Assembly: GCA_963719165.1 (NCBI GenBank) | Contig: CAVRAV010000001.1 | Span: 744,001 to 808,000 of the forward strand | DNA length: 64,000 nucleotides | DNA from: JAOUEA01 sp963719165 | GTDB taxonomy: Bacteria; Actinomycetota; UBA4738; HRBIN12 | Direction: 5' to 3' | Shown here: positions 22,643 to 30,748 of the stretch, piece after piece | Layout of the letters: every line of letters begins with the position of its first letter | Position numbering within the stretch: the stretch's first letter is position 1 | Notes under the pieces: model-generated | The model's input: only the letters and a program-made list of their open reading frames with translations | Databases searched by the model: none | What the model was told of the DNA's origin: nothing | Made by a program: the position numbers and the translations under genes

Positions 22643-24885
22643 GGGCGCGGCCACCACGCTCCGTCGCTCTGGTCCTCTCACTCGCCAGCGGACTCCTCCT
22701 CTCGCTCGCCTTCCCGCCCGTCGGCTGGTGGCCGATCGCATTCGTCGCCGTGGCGCCGCTCCTGTGGCTGTTGAGATCCTCGGGACCGGCCCGCGGGCTC
22801 CTGCTCGGATCCGTCTTCGGACTCGGGTTCTACGGAGCCACGATCTACTGGATCTGGCTCTTCGGCACCGCCGCCTGGGTCGCGCTGACGATCGAGATGG
22901 CCCTGTGGCTCGGCGTGTTCGGGTTCCTGCGCGCCGCGACCCGCCTGCCGCGACGGCCGTTGATCGATGCTATCGGCGTGGCGGCCTTGTGGACGGTGCT
23001 CGAGTGGCTCCGCGGCCTCTGGCCGCTCGGCGGTTTCAGCTGGGGCACGATCGGCATCAGCCAGGTCGATAACCACGCCACGGTGCACCTGGCCACGGTC
23101 GCGGGCGTGTGGGGGGTCAGCTTCGTGGTGATCCTCGTGAACGCGCTGATCGTGGCCGCCATAGAAAGTGGGGGAGCGAGGCCACGCTGGCTCCTCGCCA
23201 CGATCGCCCTGGGCTCGATCCTCCTTCCCGTCGCCATCCCGCTCGGATCGCCGCAGGGCCCGCGCGTGGACGTCGCGACGGTCCAGGTCGACGTCCGCAA
23301 GGCCCAAGGGGGGAGTGCGCTCGAGGAGGATCTCGGCGTGGCGGCCCAGAACGTGGCGGAGCACCTCAGGTTGGCATCGGACCCGCCCGACCTCGTGGTC
23401 TGGGGCGAGGGCGCGCTCGATCCCGGCGCGACCAACAGTGCCGCGGCGATGACCCAGGTGCGCGCGGCGATCGCTCGCGTGGGCGTACCCACGCTGGTGG
23501 GCGCCGTGATCGACGATCCGGACGGCCAGCAGCGCACGAGCGTTCTCCTCTTCGACGGCGGCGGCGGTCTCGCGGGCCGCTACGACAAGGTTCACCTCGT
23601 TCCGTACGGGGAGTACGTGCCGTTCCGCGACGAGCTCTCCTGGCTGCGGGCCCTCGAGCAGATCCCGATCGACCGGACGCCCGGCGATCGGATCCACACG
23701 CTCTCGACCTCCGGGCTGCCCGCCTTCGGCACGCCGATCTGCTTCGAGAACAGCTTCCCGTCGATCCCGCGGGCATTCGTGCGCGACGGCGCCGGCTTCC
23801 TGATCGTGACCGTGAACAACGCCTCGTACGGAACCACGGCCGCGAGCGCCCAGCACCAGCAGATGAGCCAGATGCGAGCGGTCGAGACGGGACGGTGGAT
23901 CGTGGATGCGGCGGTCTCCGGCATCAGCGCGTTCATCGATCCGGCCGGACGCGTCACGGACCAGGAGGGGCTGTTTCGGACGGCTATCCTGAGGGACACC
24001 ATCCGGTCCTCAGACGAACGCACGTGGTACGTCCGGCTGGGGGACTGGCTCCCCTGGCTCGCTCTGGCGTTCGTCGCGATCCTGATCGCGGTCCCACGGA
24101 GACGGTCCAGGGTTCGCCCGGCCCCCGGGTCGCTCGATCCGAACCCACGCGCGCTCGTGATCCTCCCCACGATGGACGAGGCGGCCACCATCGAACGCGT
24201 CCTCGACGGGGTGCTGGCGGCATCCGCCTCGGTCGAGGTGGTCGTCGTGGACGACAGCTCGCCCGACGGCACCGGCGACATCGCCCGCAAGCGTGCGGAG
24301 GCCGACCCGCGGGTCCGAGTCCTCGAGCGCCCCCCGCATTCGGGGCTCGCGAGCGCGTACCTGCAAGGGTTCCGTCTGGCATTGGAGGAACGTCATGCCC
24401 TCATCGTGGAGATGGACGGCGACCTCTCGCACGACCCCGGGGAGTTGGCGAGCCTGTTGCAGGCGGCGGCCTTGCACGACCTCACGGTGGGCAGCCGATA
24501 CGTCCCCGGCGGCTCCGTCACGAACTGGGGCCGCGCGCGCGTGGCGCTGTCGAAGGCGGGAAACGCCTACGCTCGCCTCATGCTCGGCTTCCCGGTGCGC
24601 GACGCCACGAGCGGGTACCGCGTGTACCGGCGCGAGCTCCTCGAGGCGCTGGTGGCCGACCCGTTCGCCTCCGACGGCTACGGGTTCCAGATCGAGCTCG
24701 TGATGCGCGCGTGGGACCTCGGGTTCGACGTCGGCGAAGTGCCCATCACGTTCCGTGAGCGCGAGCATGGGCACTCGAAGATCTCGCGGCGGATCGTGCT
24801 GGAGGCGCTGTGGCTCGTGAGCGTGTGGGGCGTGCGGATGCGCCTGCGCGGCTCCCCCGTGGCCTCGCGGAGCGAACGCCCATAA
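22624..24885 (+). CDS. Fused apolipoprotein N-acyltransferase and polyprenol-phosphate mannosyltransferase (Lnt-Ppm1)
   Basis: A 753-residue two-domain membrane enzyme. Residues 1-500 are Lnt: about six N-terminal membrane segments, then the nitrilase-like domain with Glu262 (VVWGEGALD), Lys322 (YDKVHLVPYGEY) and Cys373 (PICFENSFPS), the catalytic triad; a last membrane segment follows at about 475-493. Residues about 508-740 are a GT-A glycosyltransferase of the dolichol-phosphate mannose synthase type: LPTMDEAATI, VVVDDSSPDGT, EMDGDLSHDP and the conserved tail HGHSKISRRI. In M. tuberculosis Ppm1 the same two domains are joined. It should acylate lipoproteins and make polyprenyl-phosphate mannose for lipoglycans. 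The GTG at 22624 overlaps the DUF4193 gene by 19 bases. Confidence 0.92.
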   Translation: MSRLRLRARPPRSVALVLSLASGLLLSLAFPPVGWWPIAFVAVAPLLWLLRSSGPARGLLLGSVFGLGFYGATIYWIWLFGTAAWVALTIEMALWLGVFGFLRAATRLPRRPLIDAIGVAALWTVLEWLRGLWPLGGFSWGTIGISQVDNHATVHLATVAGVWGVSFVVILVNALIVAAIESGGARPRWLLATIALGSILLPVAIPLGSPQGPRVDVATVQVDVRKAQGGSALEEDLGVAAQNVAEHLRLASDPPDLVVWGEGALDPGATNSAAAMTQVRAAIARVGVPTLVGAVIDDPDGQQRTSVLLFDGGGGLAGRYDKVHLVPYGEYVPFRDELSWLRALEQIPIDRTPGDRIHTLSTSGLPAFGTPICFENSFPSIPRAFVRDGAGFLIVTVNNASYGTTAASAQHQQMSQMRAVETGRWIVDAAVSGISAFIDPAGRVTDQEGLFRTAILRDTIRSSDERTWYVRLGDWLPWLALAFVAILIAVPRRRSRVRPAPGSLDPNPRALVILPTMDEAATIERVLDGVLAASASVEVVVVDDSSPDGTGDIARKRAEADPRVRVLERPPHSGLASAYLQGFRLALEERHALIVEMDGDLSHDPGELASLLQAAALHDLTVGSRYVPGGSVTNWGRARVALSKAGNAYARLMLGFPVRDATSGYRVYRRELLEALVADPFASDGYGFQIELVMRAWDLGFDVGEVPITFREREHGHSKISRRIVLEALWLVSVWGVRMRLRGSPVASRSERP

Positions 24886-24904
24886 CGGATATTATGTCAC
24901 CTTG

Positions 24905-24950
24905 CTCCAAAGTGACCCTGCCCGGGTCACCTTGCTGGGAGGCTTTGGAG
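24905..24950. terminator. Bidirectional hairpin terminator between convergent genes
   Basis: An outer stem CTCCAAAG (24905-24912) with CTTTGGAG (24943-24950) encloses a perfect inner hairpin GTGACCC-TGCCC-GGGTCAC (24912-24930). It lies between the end of lnt-ppm1 and the convergent small minus-strand gene. It has no T-run, which is common in GC-rich actinobacteria. Confidence 0.6.
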
Positions 24951-24952
24951 GC

Positions 24953-25195
24953 TCAGCGCTCGTTCCCCCGCCGGTAATTCCCGGTTGCCCTCGCCAGGAG
25001 CTCCTGCACCGCGTCGGGCGGGGCTCCCGCGAGCCTGTGCGCGAGCCTCGTGGCCTTCGAGCCTGCCACCGTGGCCACGGTGCGCCCTCCTCGGTCCACG
25101 CGGACCCGGCCGTCCTTCGTGAGGCGGTAGGAGAAGGGGTCGGCGTTCAGGCGGGCGCGGCCGGGGTCCGGGTCGCGCGGCACGCTCAGGACCAC
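24953..25195 (-). CDS. Small basic hypothetical protein, 80 aa
   Basis: I do not recognise the family. The sequence PFSYRLTKDGRVRVDRGGRTVATVAGSKATRLAHRLAGAPPDAVQELLARATGNYRRGNE is well formed: two short strands, then helices, with 12 or more Arg/Lys. KDGRVRVDRGGRTVATVAG suggests a small beta-rich nucleic-acid-binding fold. The GTG at 25195 overlaps the gcvPB stop by 8 bases; a GTG at 25183 would give 76 residues. It is the last gene of the gcv operon. Codon bias fits the genome. Confidence 0.6.
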   Translation of the reverse strand: MVLSVPRDPDPGRARLNADPFSYRLTKDGRVRVDRGGRTVATVAGSKATRLAHRLAGAPPDAVQELLARATGNYRRGNER

Positions 25196-26673
25196 CGGAG
25201 CTTGAGATGGCGCGCCGCGCGCGCCTCGTCGAGCCGGCGCACGGGCGTGGTGAGGGGGGCGTCGTGCAGGCGCGCCGGGTCCGTGCGCGCTTCCTCTGCG
25301 GCCCGGCGAAGGGCGGCGGCGAGGCCGTCGAGCGTGTCCTTGGACTCGGTCTCGGTTGGCTCGATCATCATGGCCTCGTCCACCACCAGGGGGAAATAGA
25401 CCGTGGACGGGTGGTAGCCGAGGTCGATCAGGCGCTTCGCGACGTCCATGGCCCGCAAGCCGGTCTCGGCCTTGAGCGGTCCGGCGGTCGCAACGAACTC
25501 GTGCATGGGTCGCTCCCCCGGGTAGGCGGCCGGGAAGTCCTCGCGGATCGAGGCGAGCAGATAGTTCGCGTTCAAGGCCGCGAGCTCGCTCACCTCCTTC
25601 AGGCCGTCCGCACCGTGCAGGAACACGTAGGCGTACGCACGCACGAGCACCCCGAAGTTCCCGTTGAACCCGTGGAGGCGCCCGATGGTCTGCGGCCGGT
25701 CGTGGTCCCACACGAAGGTGCCGTCGTCGGCGCGCTCGAGGAGCGGCGAGGGGAGGTAGGGAACGAGGCGCTCCGTCACGCCCACCGGCCCGGCGCCCGG
25801 TCCCCCGCCGCCGTGCGGCGTGGCGAACGTCTTGTGCGTGTTGATGTGCACGATGTCGAACCCCATGTCCCCGGGGCGGCATCGGCCGAGGATGGCGTTG
25901 AGGTTCGCCCCGTCGTAGTACACGAGGCCGCCCACCTCGTGGATCGCCTCGGTGATGCGCTCGATGTCTTGTTCGAACAGCCCGAGCGTGTTCGGGTTCG
26001 TGAGCATGAGGCCGGCCACCCGGTCGTCCACCAGGGATCGCAGCGCCGCCACGTCCACGAGCCCCCGGTCGTTGCTGGGGACGGGAACCGCTTCGAACCC
26101 GGCGAGCGCCACGCTCGCCGGGTTCGTGCCGTGAGCGGCGTCGGGGATCAACACCTTGGTGCGCTGGGGTCCGCCCGTATCGCCAGCGTCCGCGTGGTAG
26201 GCGCGCATGACCAGCAGGCCGGTCATCTCCCCGCAGGCGCCCGCCGGCGGCTGCAACGTCGCGCGTGCCATCCCGGTGATCTCACACAGCGCCTCCTCGA
26301 GACGCCACAGCATCGCCAGCGCGCCCTGAACCGTCTCCTGGGGCTGGAGTGGATGCAGACGCTGGAAGCCGGGCATGGCCGCCACGGTCTCGGCCATCTT
26401 CGGGTTGTACTTCATCGTGCAGGAGCCGAGCGGGTAGATGCCCGTGTCGGTCCCGTAGTTCTGCTGCGACAAACGGGTGTAGTGACGGACCAGGTCCAGC
26501 TCGGCCACCTGCGGGAGCCGGGCCTCGGTCGCCCGTGCATGAGCGTCGGCGACGGCGATCTCCGGCACGTCCAGCGGCGCGAACGACGATGCACGGCGGC
26601 CGGGAACCGACCGGTCCATGATCGTCCCACCCTCACGTGGCCCCTGGGTGCGGACCGGCGCGCCGCGGCTCAC
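25186..26673 (-). CDS. gcvPB: Glycine dehydrogenase (decarboxylating), subunit 2
   Basis: One half of the split P-protein of glycine cleavage, which decarboxylates glycine with pyridoxal phosphate and passes the aminomethyl group to GcvH. Family blocks: VPEIAVADAHARATEARLPQV, HYTRLSQQNYGTDTGIYPLGSCTMKYNP, GLVYYDGANLNAILG, and the PLP-lysine region INTHKTFATPHGGGGPG. The start is uncertain. GTG 26673 overlaps the gcvPA stop (GTGA) and includes TIMDRSVPGRR, which aligns with the family's LIFE.S.PGRR, so I prefer it to the ATG at 26619. Length 495 residues, normal for the family. Confidence 0.95.
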   Translation of the reverse strand: MSRGAPVRTQGPREGGTIMDRSVPGRRASSFAPLDVPEIAVADAHARATEARLPQVAELDLVRHYTRLSQQNYGTDTGIYPLGSCTMKYNPKMAETVAAMPGFQRLHPLQPQETVQGALAMLWRLEEALCEITGMARATLQPPAGACGEMTGLLVMRAYHADAGDTGGPQRTKVLIPDAAHGTNPASVALAGFEAVPVPSNDRGLVDVAALRSLVDDRVAGLMLTNPNTLGLFEQDIERITEAIHEVGGLVYYDGANLNAILGRCRPGDMGFDIVHINTHKTFATPHGGGGPGAGPVGVTERLVPYLPSPLLERADDGTFVWDHDRPQTIGRLHGFNGNFGVLVRAYAYVFLHGADGLKEVSELAALNANYLLASIREDFPAAYPGERPMHEFVATAGPLKAETGLRAMDVAKRLIDLGYHPSTVYFPLVVDEAMMIEPTETESKDTLDGLAAALRRAAEEARTDPARLHDAPLTTPVRRLDEARAARHLKLRWS

Positions 26674-27977
26674 GAAGCGAGCTCCTGCGCCATCGCCGCC
26701 ACGAACCCGTCGATCTCCTCCCGGGACCGCTTCTCCGTGACGGCCACCAGCAGCACGTCCTCGCCGTCGCGGGGCAGTGGCACCCCGCCGAGGTAGCCAC
26801 GGCCGACCAGCGCGGAGACCACGCCTGCGGCCGGTCGAGGCAGTCGCAGCGCGAACTCCTTGAAGAACGCGGCCTCGGGATGCAGCAACGAGACGCCGGG
26901 GATCGCCGTGAGCCGCTCGGCGGCGTAGGCGGCCTTCGAAGCGCACTGCACGCCGAGCTCGCGCAACCCCTCGGGGCCGAGCCACCCCAGGTAGATGGTC
27001 GCCGCGATCGCCATCAGGGTCTGGTTCGTGCAGATGTTGGAATTCGCCTTGTCGCGGCGGATGTGCTGTTCGCGCGCCTGCAGCGTGAGGACGTAGCCCG
27101 GTTCCCCGTCCACGTCGAGCGTCTCCCCCACGATCCGCCCCGGCATCCTGCGGACCTCACCCAGGTGGGTCGCGATGATCCCGAGGTAGGGTCCGCCGTA
27201 GCTGAGGTGGTTGCCGAGGGATTGCCCCTCCCCCACCGCGATGTCGGCGCCGAGCTCCCCGGGAGGAGCCATGACGCCCAGGGACAGCGGGTCGAAGACA
27301 TGGATCGCCTTGGCGCCGGCGGCGCTCGCGGCTTCGAACGTCTCGCGGACCGCGACGAGCTCGCCGTAGGCGTCCGGGTGCTGCACGACGACCGCCGCCA
27401 CGTCCTCCCCCACCGCGGGGACGCCGTCGAAGGACTCCGGCACGTATCCGGCCCCGCGCCCGAAGGTGTCGAGGAGCTCCACGTAGCGCAGGTCGAGGCC
27501 GCGGGCCACGAGCACGCGCCGACGCGGCCCGGCGAGGGTCATGTGCACGGCCTCGACGAGGGCCGTCGGGCCGTCGTAGAGCGAGGCGTTCGCGACCTCC
27601 ATGCCGGTGAGCTCGCAGACCATGGACTGGTATTCGAAGAGGACCTGGAGGACGCCCTGCGACAGCTCCGGCTGGTACGGGGTATAGGCGGTGTAGAACT
27701 CCGAACGGGCCGCCAGCGCCCACACGACCGACGGGATGTAGTGGTCATAGGCCCCCGCTCCCGCGAAGCACACCAGCTCGTCCAAGGTCCGGTTGCGACC
27801 CGCGTGTGAGCGCAGGTCAGCCACGAGCTCCATCTCGGAGATCTGCTCGGGTATGGCGAGCGCGCGGCCGAGGCGCACGGACTCGGGGATCTGATCGAAG
27901 AGGTCGTCGAGGGTTGCGACGCCGATCGCCGCGAGCATCTCGGCGATCTCGGCCTCGGTATGCGGGGCGAACGTCAC
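26670..27977 (-). CDS. gcvPA: Glycine dehydrogenase (decarboxylating), subunit 1
   Basis: The partner half of the split P-protein, 435 residues. It starts MTFAPHTEAEIAEMLAAIGVATLDDLFDQIP, as the family does, and continues with FAGAGAYDHYIPSVVW, FYTAYTPYQPELSQGVLQ and NASLYDGPTALVEA. The C-terminal part has SNICTNQTLMAIAATIYL. A TACACT box 7 bases before the GTG start and no Shine-Dalgarno site suggest a leaderless message. gcvT is not in the window; gcvH lies 5.5 kb away at 33.4 kb. In M. tuberculosis the P-protein is one chain (Rv1832) in the same gene neighbourhood. Confidence 0.96.
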   Translation of the reverse strand: MTFAPHTEAEIAEMLAAIGVATLDDLFDQIPESVRLGRALAIPEQISEMELVADLRSHAGRNRTLDELVCFAGAGAYDHYIPSVVWALAARSEFYTAYTPYQPELSQGVLQVLFEYQSMVCELTGMEVANASLYDGPTALVEAVHMTLAGPRRRVLVARGLDLRYVELLDTFGRGAGYVPESFDGVPAVGEDVAAVVVQHPDAYGELVAVRETFEAASAAGAKAIHVFDPLSLGVMAPPGELGADIAVGEGQSLGNHLSYGGPYLGIIATHLGEVRRMPGRIVGETLDVDGEPGYVLTLQAREQHIRRDKANSNICTNQTLMAIAATIYLGWLGPEGLRELGVQCASKAAYAAERLTAIPGVSLLHPEAAFFKEFALRLPRPAAGVVSALVGRGYLGGVPLPRDGEDVLLVAVTEKRSREEIDGFVAAMAQELAS

Positions 27978-27984
27978 GGCCTCA

Positions 27985-27990
27985 AGTGTA
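27985..27990 (-). promoter_or_regulatory. Putative -10 box for gcvPA
   Basis: TACACT on the minus strand, 7 bases before the GTG at 27977; no convincing -35. Confidence 0.42.
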
Positions 27991-28016
27991 CGGACGGGAA
28001 CGACCCGCGCGCCGGT

Positions 28017-28385
28017 TCAGCCCGAGGCGTCGGCCAGGCCGTACTTGCTGACGAGGGAGAGGTAGTCGCGCTGGTAGAAGATCTTGCACGTCACCTCCGG
28101 GTAGCGCTCCCGCAAGCGCCGGACCTTGCGGTTCTTCTTCGTCACGAGCTTCTGGTTCAGCGTGGTGATCTCGATGTAGAGGTCGAAGGCGGGCAGGTAG
28201 AAATCGGGTGTGAAGCGGGCCGTGACCCGTCCGTTCGCGTCCCATCCGATGTCGAACGTGGTGGGCTCGTAGTCCCACTCGATGGCGTAGAAGTCCAGCA
28301 GCTGCGCGAACTGGCGTTCCGAGGCGTGGGCGAATCCGACGGTGTCGCTCTTGAGCGGGGACGTGGCGGAGGGTTGTGCGTTCAC
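28017..28385 (-). CDS. Small PD-(D/E)XK nuclease-like protein, 122 aa
   Basis: The order of elements resembles small restriction-fold nucleases: helix with Glu (ASERQFAQLLDFY), AIEWDYEPTTFDIGW, then FTPDFYLPAFDLYIEITTLNQK. PD and E are in the right places, but the usual Lys two residues after E is Thr; a Lys follows five residues later. It may be inactive or use the shifted Lys. The rest (KKNRKVRRLRERYPEVTCKIFYQRDY) is basic and could bind nucleic acid. The GTG start overlaps the merR stop (GTGA), so it is co-translated with that regulator. I do not know a named function. Confidence 0.7.
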   Translation of the reverse strand: MNAQPSATSPLKSDTVGFAHASERQFAQLLDFYAIEWDYEPTTFDIGWDANGRVTARFTPDFYLPAFDLYIEITTLNQKLVTKKNRKVRRLRERYPEVTCKIFYQRDYLSLVSKYGLADASG

Positions 28386-28825
28386 GGGCCTCCGGCCGCG
28401 GTGCGTTGTCCCTTGGTCCGCACGGCGTCGACGTCGGTCTGCACGTCGTTCCAGACGGCGTCGAGCGAGATCGCGAATACACCCTGGCCGTTCTTCAGCA
28501 GGTCGATGACCGCCTCGGGCGAGTGTGCCTCGTAGACGCCGTTGCCGTCGGACATCAGGGTGACCCCGTGCGGACGCCGGCGCATCTTGCGAAGGTGCTC
28601 GACGGCCTTGCGGACCCGCTGGAGCGAGACGCCTGTGTCGAGGAGCCGCTTGATGACCTTGAGGGTCGCGAGGTCTTGGAACGAGTAGAGGCGCTGAGAG
28701 CCCGACCCGTGGGCATCGTTCACCGAGGGCGTGATGAGACCGGTCCGCGTCCAGTAGTCCAACTGGCGGTAGCTGATGCCCGCGATCCGGACCGCCTCGG
28801 GCGCACGGAACCCCTGTTCACTCAT
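28382..28825 (-). CDS. MerR-family regulator (Rv1830-like position)
   Basis: A 147-residue protein whose residues 5-75 form a MerR winged helix: FRAPEAVRIAGISYRQLDYWTRTGLITPSVN ... QRLYSFQDLATLKVIKRLLDTGVSLQRVRKAVEHL. The rest (VTLMSDGNGVYEAHSPEAVIDLLKNGQGVFAI) lacks cysteine ligands, so it is not a metal sensor. In M. tuberculosis a MerR gene (Rv1830) stands in the same place between the DUF151 gene and gcvP. It has a good promoter at 28859-28887. A GTG one codon upstream (28828) is the alternative start. Confidence 0.9.
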   Translation of the reverse strand: MSEQGFRAPEAVRIAGISYRQLDYWTRTGLITPSVNDAHGSGSQRLYSFQDLATLKVIKRLLDTGVSLQRVRKAVEHLRKMRRRPHGVTLMSDGNGVYEAHSPEAVIDLLKNGQGVFAISLDAVWNDVQTDVDAVRTKGQRTAAGGP

Positions 28826-28858
28826 CACAACCTCGTAATCACGTCGATGTGGTTCCGC

Positions 28859-28887
28859 AGCGTAGGACAGGTGTCATGACGTGTCAA
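28859..28887 (-). promoter_or_regulatory. Sigma-A promoter of the MerR gene
   Basis: On the minus strand TTGACA (28887-28882), a 17-base spacer and TACGCT (28864-28859) make a consensus-like promoter, one of the clearest here. The spacer contains the palindrome GTCATGAC and a repeated TGTCA, a possible site for autoregulation. The leader would be about 25 bases. Confidence 0.72.
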
Positions 28888-28942
28888 CGCTGGCCGGAGG
28901 CGTCGCTCGTCGAAGCGTTCGCCTCGACCGCCGCCGGCCCGC

Positions 28943-28969
28943 TCAAGTCTCGGGCCAGGGGGGTCGAAA
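28943..28969 (+). promoter_or_regulatory. Second FliA/WhiG-like promoter site
   Basis: TCAAGTCT (28943-28950), 11 bases, then GGTCGAAA (28962-28969); the upstream half is identical to the site at 6.75 kb (CTCAAGTCT) and the downstream half is a weaker match to GCCGATAA. It precedes the secreted CAP protein by about 40 bases. The -10 half overlaps a hairpin (28955-28977), so one of the two readings may be chance. Confidence 0.35.
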
Positions 28970-28977
28970 CCCCCTGG
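28955..28977. repeat. Perfect 8-base hairpin upstream of the CAP gene
   Basis: CCAGGGGG (28955-28962), a 7-base loop and CCCCCTGG (28970-28977). It is too far from the merR promoter to end an upstream gene, so a regulatory role in the leader of the CAP gene is possible. Confidence 0.4.
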
Positions 28978-29008
28978 GTCACGTCGGAACGCCCGGGGGT
29001 GTCGAACC

Positions 29009-29542
29009 ATGAGTGCAACGAGATCGCTGAGGTCCGTGGCCGTCGCATCGGTCGCCTCCCTCGCCCTGCTCGGGCTCCTGCCGGCGGGGGCCGCGCAGGC
29101 CGGCGACGCCCACGCCGGACGGGTCCGCGCGATGCGGGCGCACGGGATCGCCGCGGTCGTGCGCCGGCACCGCCACCGTCCGAACTACGCGTGGCAACTG
29201 TTCCGCGCCACGAACGACAGCCGCCGTCACCACGGCCTTCGTCCGATCACCCGCAACCACACGGCCTCGCGCGCGGCCGAGCGCCATAGCCTCCGCATGG
29301 CCCGCGCGAACCGCCTGTTCCACTCCACCGCCATGGGCCCGTATCTGAACGGCGTGGGTCGGTGGTCGACATGGGGCGAGAACATCGGCTGGACGACCGG
29401 CAACGTCGCGAACCTGGAGCAGGCGTTCATGGCGAGCTCGGTGCACCGCTCGCACATCCTGTCCCACGCCTTCCGTCATGTGGCGGTGGGCGCCGCGATG
29501 CGCGGGCACAAGCTCTGGGTCACGCTCGTCTTCTACGGCTGA
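29009..29542 (+). CDS. Secreted CAP/SCP-domain protein
   Basis: A 177-residue protein with a signal peptide (RSLRSVAVASVASLALLGLLPAGAAQA, cleavage about residue 31-32). The CAP domain (about 58-177) shows the family pattern: FRATNDSRRHHGLRPITRNHTASRAAERHSLRMARANRLFHS, GENIGWT, SSVHRSHILSHAFRHVAVGAA and LWVTLVFYG. The two His and the Glu typical of the CAP cavity are present. Bacterial CAP proteins are exported and mostly of unknown function. It faces the merR gene and its possible promoter resembles a flagellar sigma-factor site. Confidence 0.88.
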   Translation: MSATRSLRSVAVASVASLALLGLLPAGAAQAGDAHAGRVRAMRAHGIAAVVRRHRHRPNYAWQLFRATNDSRRHHGLRPITRNHTASRAAERHSLRMARANRLFHSTAMGPYLNGVGRWSTWGENIGWTTGNVANLEQAFMASSVHRSHILSHAFRHVAVGAAMRGHKLWVTLVFYG

Positions 29543-29570
29543 TCCGCGGACCGGATCGGTCGAACGCGGC

Positions 29571-30044
29571 TCAGGATTCGAAGTCCTCGGGCGTCACGTT
29601 GTCGAGGAACTCCCGGAACTTCTCGACCTCCTCCTCCTCGTCGCCGGGGATCAGGATCGAGGCCTCGTTGAGGACATCCTCGTTCGCGAAGATCGGCACC
29701 GACATCCGCACCGCGAGGGCGATCGCGTCGCTCGGGCGAGAAGACACCTCGTGGTCCTCCCCCTGACGTTGGAGCTGGATGGTGGCGAAGAAGGTGGCGT
29801 CCCGGAGCTCCGTCACGACGATGCGTTGCACATCCACCGCGAGGTCTTCGAGGATCGTCTTGAGCAGGTCGTGGGTCATCGGCCGCGGGGTGACGACGCC
29901 CTGCAGGGACAGCGCGATGGCGGCCGCCTCCGACGCGCCGATCCAGATGGGAAGGTAACGCTCTCCCTCGCGTTCCCGCAGCAGCACGATGGGCTGGTTG
30001 GTGGGCAGTTCGACCCGGACGCCGGTGAGCTCCATCTCGATCAT
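29571..30044 (-). CDS. DUF151 (bifunctional nuclease-like) protein
   Basis: A 157-residue member of the DUF151 family, related to plant bifunctional nuclease and to M. tuberculosis Rv1829. Recognised from MELTGVRVELPTNQPIVLLRE, YLPIWIGASEAAAIALSLQGV, PRPMTHDLLKTILEDL and the motif SSRPSDAIALAVR. An acidic C-terminus follows. It lies between the two MerR genes as in mycobacteria, with hpt next to it here. ATG 30044 is chosen from family length; a TACGCT box stands 9 bases upstream. ATG 30035 is also possible. Confidence 0.92.
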   Translation of the reverse strand: MIEMELTGVRVELPTNQPIVLLREREGERYLPIWIGASEAAAIALSLQGVVTPRPMTHDLLKTILEDLAVDVQRIVVTELRDATFFATIQLQRQGEDHEVSSRPSDAIALAVRMSVPIFANEDVLNEASILIPGDEEEEVEKFREFLDNVTPEDFES

Positions 30045-30108
30045 CGCCTTGCGAGCGTAACCGCGGCCCACAGGTCGGGCAACCCACGGCGCCGATCCGA
30101 CGAAAGGC

Positions 30109-30690
30109 TCAGGCGCCCGTGCCGAGGAGCCGGTCGTCGAGGGTGTCGGGTGCGGCCTCGAGCGCGGCGAGGTCGTCGACCTGCAGGATGTCGGGCAGGT
30201 TGCGATAGCGTTCGCGGAAGTCCAGACCATAGCCCACCACGAACCGGTCGGGGCAGTCGAAGCCGACGTAGCGGGGGGCGAGCGGCGCGATCCGCCGGAC
30301 GGACTTGTCGAGGAGCGTCGCCACCTCGAGGGAGGCGGGGTCGCGCGCGCGCAGCACCGACAGGAGGTAACTGAGCGTCAGCCCCGTGTCGACGATGTCC
30401 TCCACCATGAGGACGTCGCGTCCTTCGAGATCGACGTCGAGGTCGAGGAGGATCCGGACCCGGCCCGGCGATGCCTCGGCACCTCCGTAGCGACTGACGG
30501 CCATGAGGTGCTGCTCCGTGCGGAGGTCGACGTGACGCATGAGGTCGGCGAGGAACATCGTGCCGCCGCGCAGCACCGTGATCATCACGGGCTCGCGCCC
30601 CACGTAATCCCCGGTGATCGTGCGGCCGAGCTCCTGCACCCGGCGGCGGATGTCCTCGCGGCCGAACAGCACGCTCGCGACGTCCGTCAT
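30109..30690 (-). CDS. hpt: Hypoxanthine phosphoribosyltransferase
   Basis: A 193-residue purine-salvage enzyme that makes IMP and GMP from hypoxanthine or guanine and PRPP. The PRPP-binding motif is VLMVEDIVDTGLTLSYLL, and further family blocks are ITVLRGGTMFLADLMRH near residue 40 and FVVGYGLDFRERYRNLPDI near the end. The C-terminal 20 residues are an extra tail (DDLAALEAAPDTLDDRLLGTGA). A TAGGCT box stands 8 bases before the ATG. It lies between the DUF151 gene and the carboxypeptidase gene. Confidence 0.94.
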   Translation of the reverse strand: MTDVASVLFGREDIRRRVQELGRTITGDYVGREPVMITVLRGGTMFLADLMRHVDLRTEQHLMAVSRYGGAEASPGRVRILLDLDVDLEGRDVLMVEDIVDTGLTLSYLLSVLRARDPASLEVATLLDKSVRRIAPLAPRYVGFDCPDRFVVGYGLDFRERYRNLPDILQVDDLAALEAAPDTLDDRLLGTGA

Positions 30691-30698
30691 CCGGCGGG

Positions 30699-30704
30699 AG
30701 CCTA
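30699..30704 (-). promoter_or_regulatory. Putative -10 box for hpt
   Basis: TAGGCT on the minus strand, 8 bases before the hpt ATG, with no Shine-Dalgarno site. Confidence 0.42.
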
Positions 30705-30748
30705 GCAGCCCTCGGGCGAGCCCCGATCGGCCGAGAGGGTCGCGCGTC

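Noticed and set aside
28829..29008. Riboswitch upstream of the CAP gene
   Set aside because: Apart from one 8-base hairpin I find no match to the conserved cores of c-di-AMP or other riboswitches known before cell-wall genes.
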